A stretch of DNA of 64,000 nucleotides, from positions 11,948,478 through 12,012,477 of the forward strand of contig CM043961.1 of NCBI GenBank assembly GCA_014529385.2, given 5' to 3'. This document shows, in pieces, positions 55,066 through 64,000 of this stretch. Origin of the DNA: Adiantum capillus-veneris (lineage: Eukaryota; Streptophyta; Polypodiopsida; Polypodiales; Pteridaceae). Numbering within the stretch: the stretch's first letter is position 1; each line of letters opens with the position of its first letter. The translations under genes and the position numbers were made by a program. Below the pieces are notes generated by a model. That model had not been told where the DNA came from. It searched no databases and saw only the letters and a list, made by a program, of their open reading frames with translations.

Positions 55066-56131
55066 CCGCTATCTACTTCATATCCTGTTTATTTTGTATG
55101 TCAGGTGCAGCGGAAGAGTTTAAGGATTTAGCTCGGATCTAGTACTCTGCACAAACACAAGGTTACTTTACTTCACTTGAAAAGAGAAACTAAATTGAAG
55201 ACAATGAAGGAGAGAGACACATAGGGAGAGAATAGAACGACATGGCATGTCGGGACCCAACGACCCTCAAGGGACCCCTTGCTTTGTTGCTAGAGCAAGT
55301 ACTTTCTTTATTACTTGCACAAAATGCTGATACAATGATGCTAATGCTTAGATGTTGAGATGCTGATGGGTACTTGCTAGAGATGCTAGGTATTGGATAC
55401 TTGGTACTTGAGAGGCTAAGTGTTGAGTACTGTGGGTACTTTGGTTCTTGGTATTGCGGGTACTGAAGGTGCTTAGTACTGATGGTACTGTGGGGTTGAA
55501 TGCTGAAAGTCCCTTCAGAATGCTTGGGGATGCTGATGGTACAGAGGTAATGATGATCCAAACACTGAGCTAGGCAGGAGCCAAGGGGTGCTAGATGCTG
55601 AAGGTACTTGCCTGCAAAATGCAGGTATCAGGGAAAGACGTCAAAGTTCGACGGAGAGACCAAAATGCTGGGGTGCCGGAGTGCTGGAATCGTTGATGCT
55701 GCTGGCTGGAAACGCTGGTTTTTGAGGCTAGAAAAGGCTGGCTGAATAGGGCCGAAAAATTCTGGTGTGGTCTTGCTATTGCGATGGTTCTAAAAAACGC
55801 TAAGGTGCTGAGCGTGAAAGCGTTGAATGGCTGGCTGCGACATGGCGATTGCTGAGGTACTCGTGTACTGACTTCTGGTTCTGCTGCTGCTTCTTCCTTC
55901 TTGCCCGGAGAGAGACCCTCCGAGGCCACCTTTATAGCGATCTCCATGCTGGGTCAAGCAGTAAACTTAAAGCCTCTATGATGTTTGACAAATAAAGCTA
56001 AAATTGTCACTTATTATTAAGTTTGTAACCCACTAATAAGAGGTGCTTCGTATGCGGTAATTGCCTGTATGTTGACTAACTGTACTGTGCAAGAGAGGGT
56101 ATGCTACTATGAACTGCATGGGCATGCGCGT
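55066..56131. other. LTR-like insertion, probably - strand
   Basis: Made of GCTG/GGTACT words (many TGCTGATGGTACTG variants, 55320-55560). A TATA-like GCTATAAAGG reads leftwards at about 55927-55937. The left end could be TGTCAGGTGCAGCGG at 55099. No TSD confirmed. Long - strand frames here are repeat-driven. Confidence 0.35.
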
Positions 56132-58133
56132 TGTTGCTAAATTGGCTTTATCTGACATAAAAATAATTCTAAATGAATTATTGGATTTATAAGTGAGAGG
56201 GTTTTCTCGCTTGGAACATTAGGAAAAATAATTCTAAATGAATTATTGGAATTTTAAGTGAGAGGGTTTTTCTCACTGGAGACATCCGAGTATAGAGTAT
56301 TCCTAGTGCGTCAGTCAAAGTAATGACGGGAGCACTAAGAACGGGAATATCTGTAAGGCCACCAGGAATTGGTACTTCTGATGCATCACATCGGATGGGT
56401 GACGGGGAGCATCGGGAAGAAGTATTCGACCATCCGGGAACGGACATCTCTGATGCGTCATAGGATGGGTGACATAGAGCATCGCGAAGGAGATTGTACC
56501 GTAAGTTCGGTAGGAAAGGACTAGGTGATGGGTATTCCCGATGCGTCACAAGGTGGGTGACGGGTGCATCGGAAAGGGAATATCCATAGTCGGGAGGAAA
56601 TTCCGAACTGTGTTAGAATTGTGCACAAGGAAAGGCAAGCACTTGAATGAAGATGGGTTCAGAGGAAACTTTGAGGAAAAACGGATGCTTTTTGAGAAAG
56701 TGGAATTGCTTTTCGGGAAAGCAAATGCTTTCCCGTGAGAAAGTCTATGTTTGCATTGCAACTGTGCGTGTGATTGCATCTAGGGACGCCTGGCAAGTGC
56801 TGTGAAAGCATTGTTTTTAACTTATAAGGTTTTCTTGAGTTTTTGGACAGATTCAGACCATTTTTAAAGGTGACCGGTTGCCCACTTAATAAGTGGGCAG
56901 CCATCCGATAAATAAGGCAACAGATCAGCCAGCGTTTTCTCTCTCTTTTTTTTGGCGAAACAACAGCCTTTAAATAAAATAAAAAATAATAAAAAAAAAA
57001 CAACGGAAAAACGGCCGCGATCTCTACACGAGCAGCTATTCGTGCCCGTGGCCGGGAGCTATAAAAGCATCTCATGCCCTCACTCAGAGGGAAGGATCAG
57101 TTTTTACAAGAAGGAGATGTTGCTGCAGAGTTCACCCTGCAAAGAAGACGTTTGCCGATGATGCCCATGGCTGTTCCAAGTGTACCCGATGTCGCCAAGA
57201 CCCAGTGCGCGAGTTCCCTCGCGAAGAAGTACCTACGGGGCATGTTTCCATTGCGACAAGCTGCTGTTTTTCTCTGTTTTCAGCCCATAAACGTCGTAGA
57301 CGGGGCTGATTTACGAGAAGGAACCCGAGAACACACCTCTTTTGTGTGTAGGATTGGAAGAGAGGAATTTTCTATGTAGAGATCTCTTCCGGGGAATTGC
57401 TTTTCGAGAATCGAGTTCCGTTTCGAGCGTCGAGACTTTGAAGGTAACGATTTTCATGTTATGATCTTTGAGTATTTGATTGCAGGTGTACTTCCTCTTC
57501 GTGAGGGAGTAGGAGCAGAGGAAGGCATGAGCCTCTGCAGGAGAAAAGCGCTCTGTGGAACTAGAGCCAGATCAGCCCAAGGGTTTCGTACCCGAGTTTG
57601 GGAAGTAGATCCACGGATCGGAGAGAGGTAGTCTCTCAAGTTGTGATCCGGAAGTTGGGATTCCCAAGTAAGGAGTTCGTGTCCGGGAAAGCAGAGTTGT
57701 TCTGCGGGAAGAGGACTCTGGAAAGAGAGTTGGAAAAGAGTTGCAGGGATGACATGCCCTGAGTCTGGAAGGTGAGAACCAGAGGTGAGAACCTTGATTC
57801 TCGAGGAATTGGAATAAGGAACGGAAGTTCCTTGGAATAGGGTTTTGCCCTAGGAATCGGAAGCTGAGGCTTCCGGGAGCCATCAAGTCTTATTCTAGAA
57901 CGAACGTGGTAATACGTTCAGTTCAAGTGCTTGTATAGACTTCTCCTCAGTAATAAAGATACTATTACGGGGGGGGACCAGCTCATCTTCTGGTCCCCAG
58001 TATTGTGTCGATCTTCTCACTCTCTATCTCTCTCTCTATTTATTTCTCTCTATATCCTCTGGCTTCAGTAATAAATGATAAATCCTATTTATCCGAATGT
58101 ATTTTATATTGTTATACTCTCCCGTTTGTGACA
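56132..58133 (+). repeat. 2.0-kb solo LTR, copy 1
   Basis: TGTTGCTAAATTGG...CCCGTTTGTGACA with a perfect 5-bp TSD CGCGT (56127-56131 and 58134-58138). It has a promoter-like CTATAAAAG (57060-57067), an AATAAA (57952-57957), a G tract (57969-57976) and CT-rich DNA near the end. No terminal repeats, no protein domain. TG...CA ends, 5-bp TSD, a TATA box and no internal coding fit a solo LTR. The parent element is not in the window. Confidence 0.8.
56158..56280. repeat. Two ~60-bp repeats with hairpins inside the 2-kb LTR
   Basis: AATAATTCTAAATGAATTATT and AGTGAGAGGGTTTTTCTCACT-type hairpins occur twice in a row. The same pair is present in copy 2 at 60463-60585. Confidence 0.8.
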
Positions 58134-58189
58134 CGCGTCTTGCTAGAGGCTCACAAAGTGCCAGTCTAGGTCCTATGCTAAACTAAGAC

Positions 58190-58738
58190 CGACGCTAGAT
58201 TGGAGCAGAAGAACTGTAGTGCGCACGTGACATTGGAGGTGGTTCAGTGTTTCAAGGTATGATTGGACCTTCCACAGGTTATATGCTAGGGATTGTGTTT
58301 GTGACAATGCAACCAAGCATGGTTAACCCTATGTATGGGAAAATGGGTGTCCACCCAGGTTTTCAGGATGCCTATGGTCAATTTGGAATGCTTGGAACAC
58401 AGTTTGGTATGGCTCGTTTTTCGTAGCCGTATGCCCAAAATGTAGATATGACAGGCAAAACAGGTGATGCGAGTGCTGGAATGGACAATCCTGGAGCGCC
58501 ACTTTTACGGGCACGTGTTCATGACAATTTGACTCCTTTGAGTCAGCCTAGGGATTACAAGGAAGGTGGACAGAGAGTGAGGTTTGAAACTTTCAGGGAA
58601 ATTGAGGATCAACTGAAGGCTTTGACCTTCATACAACAGTTTGATGCAACTTATCTTGGAGGAAACTTGAGAGAGTCGTCGAAGGTACGCAAGGTTGCCA
58701 CTTTCTTGAAAGGGAATGCGCTTCAACGGTGGACCGCA
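58190..58738 (+). pseudogene. gag: Gypsy gag, first part (split by an insertion)
   Basis: Gly/Met/Gln-rich N-terminus (MVNPMYGKMGVHPGF), a TAG at about 58426, then a frame from 58448: RVRFETFREIEDQLKALTFI, FDATYLGGNLRESSKVRKVA and FLKGNALQRWTA. This is the retrotransposon gag core. It is cut at CCGCA by the element 58739-63553 and resumes at 63559. Joined, the two parts line up as one gag. Confidence 0.75.
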
Positions 58739-59387
58739 TGTCACAAACTGCTGACGTGTCGAGCCACTGAAGAACGGAGCCAACCTGCAGATCCTGGCCA
58801 AGGGGTCTAAACCCTAGAAGAAGGAGCAGAAGAAGAAGAAGTCCTACCAACTTATGGGACCCTGTCTGATGGGGTACAGGGGACCTAAAGGCATTAAAAG
58901 TAAAGCGGGATTAAAACACGTACACACACACACAAAGCGTAGAAGATGATGACGTGAAAAATGTACGGACATCCCACCAAACGCATTGACATGCCGATGT
59001 GGCAGCTGTATGGATTTCCATAATTTGCATTGGCAGCTTTTCACGCCAGTTTTTGGGACCAGATGATTTTGAGTTTGATGCTTTTCATGTAACCGCTTTT
59101 CATAGGCCAAGGGCCTTTAAATATGTGTCATGGACACATTCTTTGGCATGCTTCAGGGTGAGGGCAGAGCGTGGAGTACCGCCTTGTACTAAGTTGAAGC
59201 AATATAAAGAAAAGACTGAAAGGGGCTCCAATTATTGGGCCAATGCTCTCTTGGAGTCTTAGGGTGGAACTCCGCCACTCCCCATCTCGTGTGTTGTGCA
59301 TCTCTGTTAGTTCAGTTGTTATTTGAAGTGCTTAAAGTTGTTCAGTTTGTTCTTTTCCATTGGCATGTGGTGCCCGTCCCCGTTACA
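58739..59387 (+). repeat. 5' LTR of the element in gag (649 bp)
   Basis: Shares with the 3' LTR GAAGAACGGAGCCAAC, GGCCAAGG-CCTTTAAATATG and GAAGCAATATAAAGAA. Its TATA-like motif is AATATAAAGAA near 59202. Confidence 0.85.
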
Positions 59388-60436
59388 TGTGTGCTTTTCT
59401 GAAAGCATACCGGTCCTACCAAACAACAGACAGAGCAAGGTGGCGCTTTCAAAGTTTACTGGAAATTATATTACAGAAGCTTCTTGTCCTGACCTCGGAC
59501 TTATTAGCCGCTCCCACCCTTACTCCATCGCGCATCGGGCGCGCTCCCGTCTTCATCGCTCTGTCTTACAAGGCATAAGCCATAAAGATCACTTGCAAGA
59601 GAAGGATCAAAGATTTTTCGAGTCACTGTTTTTCTCAGATGCAGGGCCATGCAGTGGTGGAAGTCTATAGCTTCCAAGCCGCACACTCCAAGGACTTCGC
59701 AAGCTTTCAAGAAATTTTTCCCCGAAGTTACATGCCTTTAAACATCTTTCTTCAGATTGCAACTTCTGGCAGACTGGGGTATCCTTAAAGGCTTGCCACA
59801 AAAACCCTAGCAGATTAAAGCTTGAAATTCCTCGACATCTCTCAACCGGTGTCTCTTTTTGAACTGATAACCTTGGAGGTCTTGTGTGATTGGTATATCT
59901 TGGGGCTACCGTCACCGTCACAGGAACACTGCGTGTCGAGGCTTGTTTCGACTATTCAAGAGTTTATGGACCATGCTCTGGTCGGCTACAACCTTATGGA
60001 AGAAATCTAACCCTAATTTTGGTGCAATGTTCAGGGTGGAAAACCAGTCATCTTTCGAGCTCGATTGATGTCGATATAGCTTTTTGAGTTTGAGCTTTGT
60101 TTGAGAAATTGTTTGGTGATCTTGTTTGGAAATTGTCTGAAATGGATGGTATTTGTTTTACACTTGTCTTGGTGCAGATTTGAATTGTTTTGACTTTGGT
60201 TTTAATATTGGTTTCACTGCTTGGTGATTTACTCCCGAGTGGAGTAGTGAGAAATGATGTTTGAGAATGCTTGCTCATACTCATGGCTAGGACCCTTCTG
60301 GTTATTTACAGAGGGGGGGGGGAGTATTGTTGTTACTCATGGCCCGGACCTGGATGGTTATTTACCGGGGGGGGGGGAGGGTATTAAGAAGTAGTCTGAG
60401 CAGTGGTTTCTCTTGGCACCTCCAAACGACGCAGGC
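59388..60436 (+). other. Internal region, left part, gag scrap
   Basis: Around 59650 the + strand reads MQWWKSIASKPHTPRTSQAF then KKFFPEV, gag-like (QWWKS). The rest is in many frames with stops. The last 160 bp hold G-tract repeats. Confidence 0.4.
60281..60380 (+). repeat. 56-bp tandem repeat with PPT-like G tracts
   Basis: TCATGGC(TA/CC)(A/C)GGACC, then GGTTATTTAC and a run of 10 or 11 G, at 60281 and 60337. Two more units lie right of the solo LTR at about 62443 and 62502. Confidence 0.8.
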
Positions 60437-62398
60437 TGTTGCTAAATTGGCTTTATCCGACAAGAAAATAATTCTAAATGAATTATTGGATTTATAAGTG
60501 AGAGGGTTTTCTCGCTTGGGACCCCAAGAAAAATAATTATAAATGAATTATTGGAATTCTAAATGAGAGGGTTTTTCTCACTAGAGACATCCAAGTACAG
60601 AGTATTCCTAGTGCGTCGTTCAGAGTAATGATGGGAGCACTGTGAAAGGGAATATCTGTAAGGCCACCAGGAACGAGTACTTCTGATGCGTCACATCGGA
60701 TGGATGACAGGGAGCATCGGGAAGAAGTATCCGACCATCCGAGAGCGGACATTTCTGATGCGTCATAGGATGGGTGACATAGAGCATCGTGAAGGAGATT
60801 GTACCGTAAGTTCGGTAGGAAAGGACTAGGTGATGGGTATCCCTGATGCGTCACAAGGTGGGTCACGGGTGCATCGGAAAGAGGATATCCATAGTCGATT
60901 GGAAATTCCGAACTGTGTTAGAATTGTGCACAAGGAAAAGCAAGCACTTGAATGAAGATGGGTTCAAAGGAAACTTTGAGGAAAAACAGATGCTTTCTAA
61001 GGAAGCGGAATTGCTTTTTGGGAAAGCAGATGCTTTCCCGCGAGGAAGTCTATGTCTGCATTGCAACTGTGCATGTGATTGCATCCAGGGACGCTTGGGA
61101 AGTGCTGTGAAAGCATTGTTTTTAACTTATAAGGTTTTATTGAGTTTTTGGACAAATTTAGACCATTTTAAAAGGTGACCGACCGCCCACTTAATAAGTG
61201 GGAAGCCTATGATTAAATAAAGCAGTATAAACCAGCCAACGATTTTTCTCTCTTTTTTTGGGAGAATAACGCAAAAAAAAAAGAAAAAAAGGGCTTCGAT
61301 CTCTACGCGAGTAGCCTGCGCGCTCAGCTATTCGTGCCGTGGCCAGGAGCTATAAAAGCATCACATGCTCTCACTCAGAGGAGGAGATCAGTTTTTGCAA
61401 GAAGAAGATGATGCTGCAGATTACATCCGCAAAGAAGATGTGCCCATGGCTGCCCCAAGTGTACTAGATGTCGCCAAGACCCAGTGCGCGAGTTCCCTCG
61501 CGAAGAAGTGCCTATGGAGCGGGTTTCCATCACGACAAGTTGCTGTTTTTCTCTGTTTTCAGCCCATAAACGTCGTAGACGGGGCTGATTCACGAGAAGG
61601 AACCGGAGAACACACCTCTTTTGTGTGTAGGATTGGAAGAGAGGATTTTCTATGAAGAGATCTCTTCCGGGGAATTGCTTTTCGAGAACCGAGTTGCGTT
61701 TCGAGCGTCGAGACTTTGAAGGTAACGATTTTTATGTTATGAACTTTGAGTATTTGTTTGCAAGTGTACTTCCTCTTAGTGAAGGAGTAGGAGCAGAGGA
61801 AGGCATGAGCCTCTGCAGGAGAAAGCGCTCTGAGGAACTAGAGCCAAATCAGCCCAAGGGTTTCGTACCCAAGTTTGGGAAGCAGATCCACGGATCGAAG
61901 AAAGATAGACTCTTGAGATGTGATCCGGAAGTTGAATTCCCAAGGGAAGGACTTCGTGTCCAGGAAAGCGGAGTTATTCTGCAGGAAGAGGACTCTAGAA
62001 ACAGAGTCGGAAAAGAGTTGTAGGGATGCCATGCCCTGAGTCTGGAAGGTGAGATCCAGAGGCGAGAACTATGATTCTCGAGGATTTGGAATAAGGAACG
62101 GAAGTTCCTTGGAATAGGGTTTTGCCCTAGGAATAGGAAGCCGAGGGTTTCGCGAACCATCAAGTCTCATTCTAGAACGAACGTGGTAATACTTTCGGTT
62201 CAAGTGCTTGTATAGACTTGTCCTTAGTAATAAAGATACTACTAGGGGGGGGGATCAGCCCATCTTCTAGTCCCCAGTACTGTGTCGATCCTCTCTCTCT
62301 CTCTCTCTCTCTCTCTATATCCTCTGGCTTCAGTATTAAGCGATCAATTCTATTTATCCGAGTATATTCTATATTGCTATGCGCTCCCATTTGTGACA
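60437..62398 (+). repeat. 2.0-kb solo LTR, copy 2
   Basis: Closely similar to copy 1 along its whole length (TATAAAAG at 61351-61358, AATAAA at 62229-62234, G tract at 62245-62253, CT run 62293-62318). The right flank is GGCTG (62399-62403). The left flank reads GGCTG if one TG of the terminal TGTG was lost (60434-60438), so a TSD of GGCTG is likely. Confidence 0.8.
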
Positions 62399-62855
62399 GG
62401 CTGTTGTTTGGGAGGCGTTTGGTTGTAAAAGGCCTCTATATCTCCTGGCCCGGACCTTTTTAGGTTATGCGGGAGGAGTGATGAGGGAGTCGTTGAACAA
62501 CTCATGGCCCGGACTTGGATGGTTATTTGCGGGGGGAGTGTTCGTCGACGACTTTATGTTTCTATGTCTTGTAACATGCATATGTGAGCATTTGTGTTGC
62601 ATTGTGATGGGCCTACCACTGAATATTCCTTGTTGAATGAGATTTAAACCAACGACCTAGGATATCAATAGCTCCAATATGGAATGAGACTCCTTATTCG
62701 ATGAGATTTTTTTGGGAAGCCGACGACCCAAGATATTAAGAGCTTCAATTTGGAATGAGAAAACTGATTGTCCCTCGGAAAATTTTGAGCTAACTTGAGT
62801 TGTTTTGCAGACATGTCGTAATCCCGGATGATTACTTTCTTTCAAGCAGGAGGGA
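62399..62855 (+). other. Internal region, right part
   Basis: G-tract repeats at 62443-62535, then a duplicated ACGACC(T/C)A(G/A)GATAT segment (62650 and 62723), then the polypurine tract. No coding sequence seen. Confidence 0.5.
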
Positions 62856-63553
62856 TGTCACAAACTGCTGACGTGTTGAGCCATTGAAGAACGGAGCCAA
62901 CATGTAGATCCCGGTCGAGGGGCCTAAACCCTAATAAGCAACAACAGAGGAAGAAGTTCTATTAACTTATGGGACCCCGTCCGATGGGGGCCAAGGGACC
63001 TAAAGGCATTAAAACAAAAGCGAGACCAACACACGCGCAAAAAAAATAAAAAAACACGCAAAAAAAAAAGCGTAGAAGATGATGACGTGATTGCTGTACG
63101 GATAGCCTGCAAAACGCACTAACATGCTGACGTGGCACTTGTATGGATTTCCGTGTTTTACATTGATGACGTGGCAGATGTATAGATTTCTGTAATTTGC
63201 GTTGGCAGCTTTTCACGCTAGTTTTTGGGACCAGATGCTTTTGAGTTTGATGCTTTTTATGCAACTGCTTTTCATAGGCCAAGGACCTTTAAATATGTGC
63301 CATGGGCTCATTCTTTGGCATGCTTCCGGGTGAAGGTGCAGAGCGTGGAGTACTACCTTGTATTGAGTTGAAGCAATATAAAGAAGTATCGAAAGGGGCC
63401 CCAAGGTTTGGGGCTTGTGCTCTCTTGGGGTGGAACTCCGTCACTCCTCGTCTCGTGTGTTGTGCATCTCTTTCAGTTTAGTTGTTAATTGAAGTGCTTA
63501 AAATTGTTCAGTCTGTTCTTTTCCGTTGGCGCGTGGTGCCCATTCCCGTGACA
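62856..63553 (+). repeat. 3' LTR of the element in gag (698 bp)
   Basis: Longer than the 5' LTR, partly by poly-A stretches around 63037-63070 and an additional GATGACGTGGCA segment near 63164. Confidence 0.85.
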
Positions 63554-63558
63554 CCGCA

Positions 63559-63810
63559 TTGTTGAATCAGGGTCAAGCCCCTACAACGTGGGTCCAATTC
63601 AACAGCTTTTTGCATCTGCATGGCTTACAAACACTTTTGAAGTGGATGCGATGGCAGAATGGCACGAGTTGAATGCTAAACACTGTGCAAATCTTGAAGA
63701 GTACAATAAACAGGTTTGGGCCGCACTGTTGCTAGTATCCTCCTATAGGTTTGTGCCATTGTCAGGACAGATCGAGAAGTACTGTTGTGGATTGCTCAAG
63801 AAAATAAGGG
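63559..63810 (+). pseudogene. gag: Gypsy gag, second part
   Basis: Resumes after CCGCA as LLNQGQAPTTWVQFN, then 63588-63815: FASAWLTNTFEVDAMAEWHE, LNAKHCANLEEYNKQVW, VSSYRFVPLSGQIEKYCCGL. Typical end of the gag core. Cut again at 63811 by another LTR-like sequence. Confidence 0.7.
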
Positions 63811-64000
63811 TGTAACAGACTTGGGACACTCCAAGTCGAGATTCTATCGCGACACCACAAGAATTCACTTGAAAACAGTTCACAGTTCACAATTGATTCA
63901 ACACTGGCCTGGCGGATTTCCGTGCCTAGAGATTTTGGCCCCAAAGATTGGCGCCCCGTTCGGTATTTCTTTTTGTATTAATTTGCAACTCAAAGTACAA
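63811..64000 (-). repeat. LTR-like sequence running off the window
   Basis: Starts TGTAACAGACTTGGGAC and contains GGCCCCAAAGATTGGCGCCCC and GGTATTTCTTT. The same pattern, GGCCCCAAACC...GGTATTTCTTTAT, is at 50030-50070 in the solo LTR at 49899. It is therefore a related LTR in - orientation, cut by the window end. Confidence 0.55.

Larger units (their letters stand above)
58739..63553 (+). mobile_element. LTR element with 649/698-bp LTRs, inserted in gag
   Basis: Both LTRs start TGTCACAAACTGCTGACG; they end CCGTTACA and CCGTGACA. TSD CCGCA lies at 58734-58738 and 63554-63558. The 3' LTR is preceded by the purine tract GCAGGAGGGA (about 62846-62855). Without the nested 2-kb solo LTR the internal part is only about 1.5 kb and has just a gag-like scrap, so it is a non-autonomous or heavily deleted element. 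No clear PBS for initiator tRNA. Confidence 0.85.

Noticed and set aside
55190-55947. - strand frames of 123 and 118 codons, Ser/Gln-rich
   Set aside because: Driven by GGTACT/GCTG repeat words; no domain, and the region looks like LTR DNA.
1-64000. CRISPR arrays, bacterial operons, tRNA and rRNA genes
   Set aside because: No spacer-repeat arrays, no Shine-Dalgarno-led gene strings and no recognisable RNA-gene signature; only PBS sites complementary to tRNA were seen.

Overview
The window is almost entirely transposable-element DNA of a land-plant nuclear genome. The evidence is three Ty1/copia elements primed by initiator-methionine tRNA (TGGTATCAGAGC or TGGTATCAAAGC next to the 5' LTR), Ty3/gypsy polyproteins, tandem LINE copies, long CT/GA/TG microsatellites and one host gene fragment with GT-AG introns. 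Repeat density and a possibly >15 kb intron would suit a large, repeat-rich genome such as a fern or another non-seed plant, but nothing seen fixes the lineage. There are no bacterial operons, CRISPR arrays, or recognisable rRNA or tRNA genes.

Layout. (1) 1-9263: a decayed Ty3/gypsy element on the + strand, with gag, zinc knuckles, retropepsin, RT, RNase H and integrase. It has an extra coding-like region between integrase and polypurine tract, and upstream a fragment carrying a VGHTHED motif. (2) 9264-14198: LTR-like and unassigned DNA with a second polypurine tract and LTR start near 11350. (3) 14199-25047: copia-1 (+), decayed, split near its 3' end by copia-2. (4) 19295-24823: copia-2 (-), complete, with visually identical 219-bp LTRs, a perfect TSD and one open 1321-codon gag-pol. 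(5) 25048-46850: five head-to-tail LINE copies (A-E); only A keeps ORF1 and only E keeps the 3' end. Copy B is split by copia-3 (31383-36872, -, decayed). (6) 47527-48600: first two recognised coding exons of a TMEM50/UPF0220-family membrane protein, the only clear host gene. Its later exons were not found. (7) 48601-64000: either its second intron or unrelated flank. It is packed with a copia relic, gypsy fragments, two copies of a 2-kb solo LTR, and a gypsy-like element with about 0.65-0.7-kb LTRs inserted in a gag gene.

Insertion order can be read from the nesting: copia-2 is younger than copia-1, copia-3 is younger than LINE copy B, and one solo LTR is younger than the element around it. 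Copia-2 is the only element with all catalytic residues, one uninterrupted frame and identical LTRs, so it is the only candidate for current or very recent activity. The LINE copies share frameshifts and an identical junction, so the array probably grew by DNA duplication and unequal exchange of a dead element. I found no clearly new multi-gene system. The points most worth checking are the LINE array, a shared RT block between two copia families, the post-integrase region of the first gypsy element, and the host gene with its TE-filled presumptive intron.
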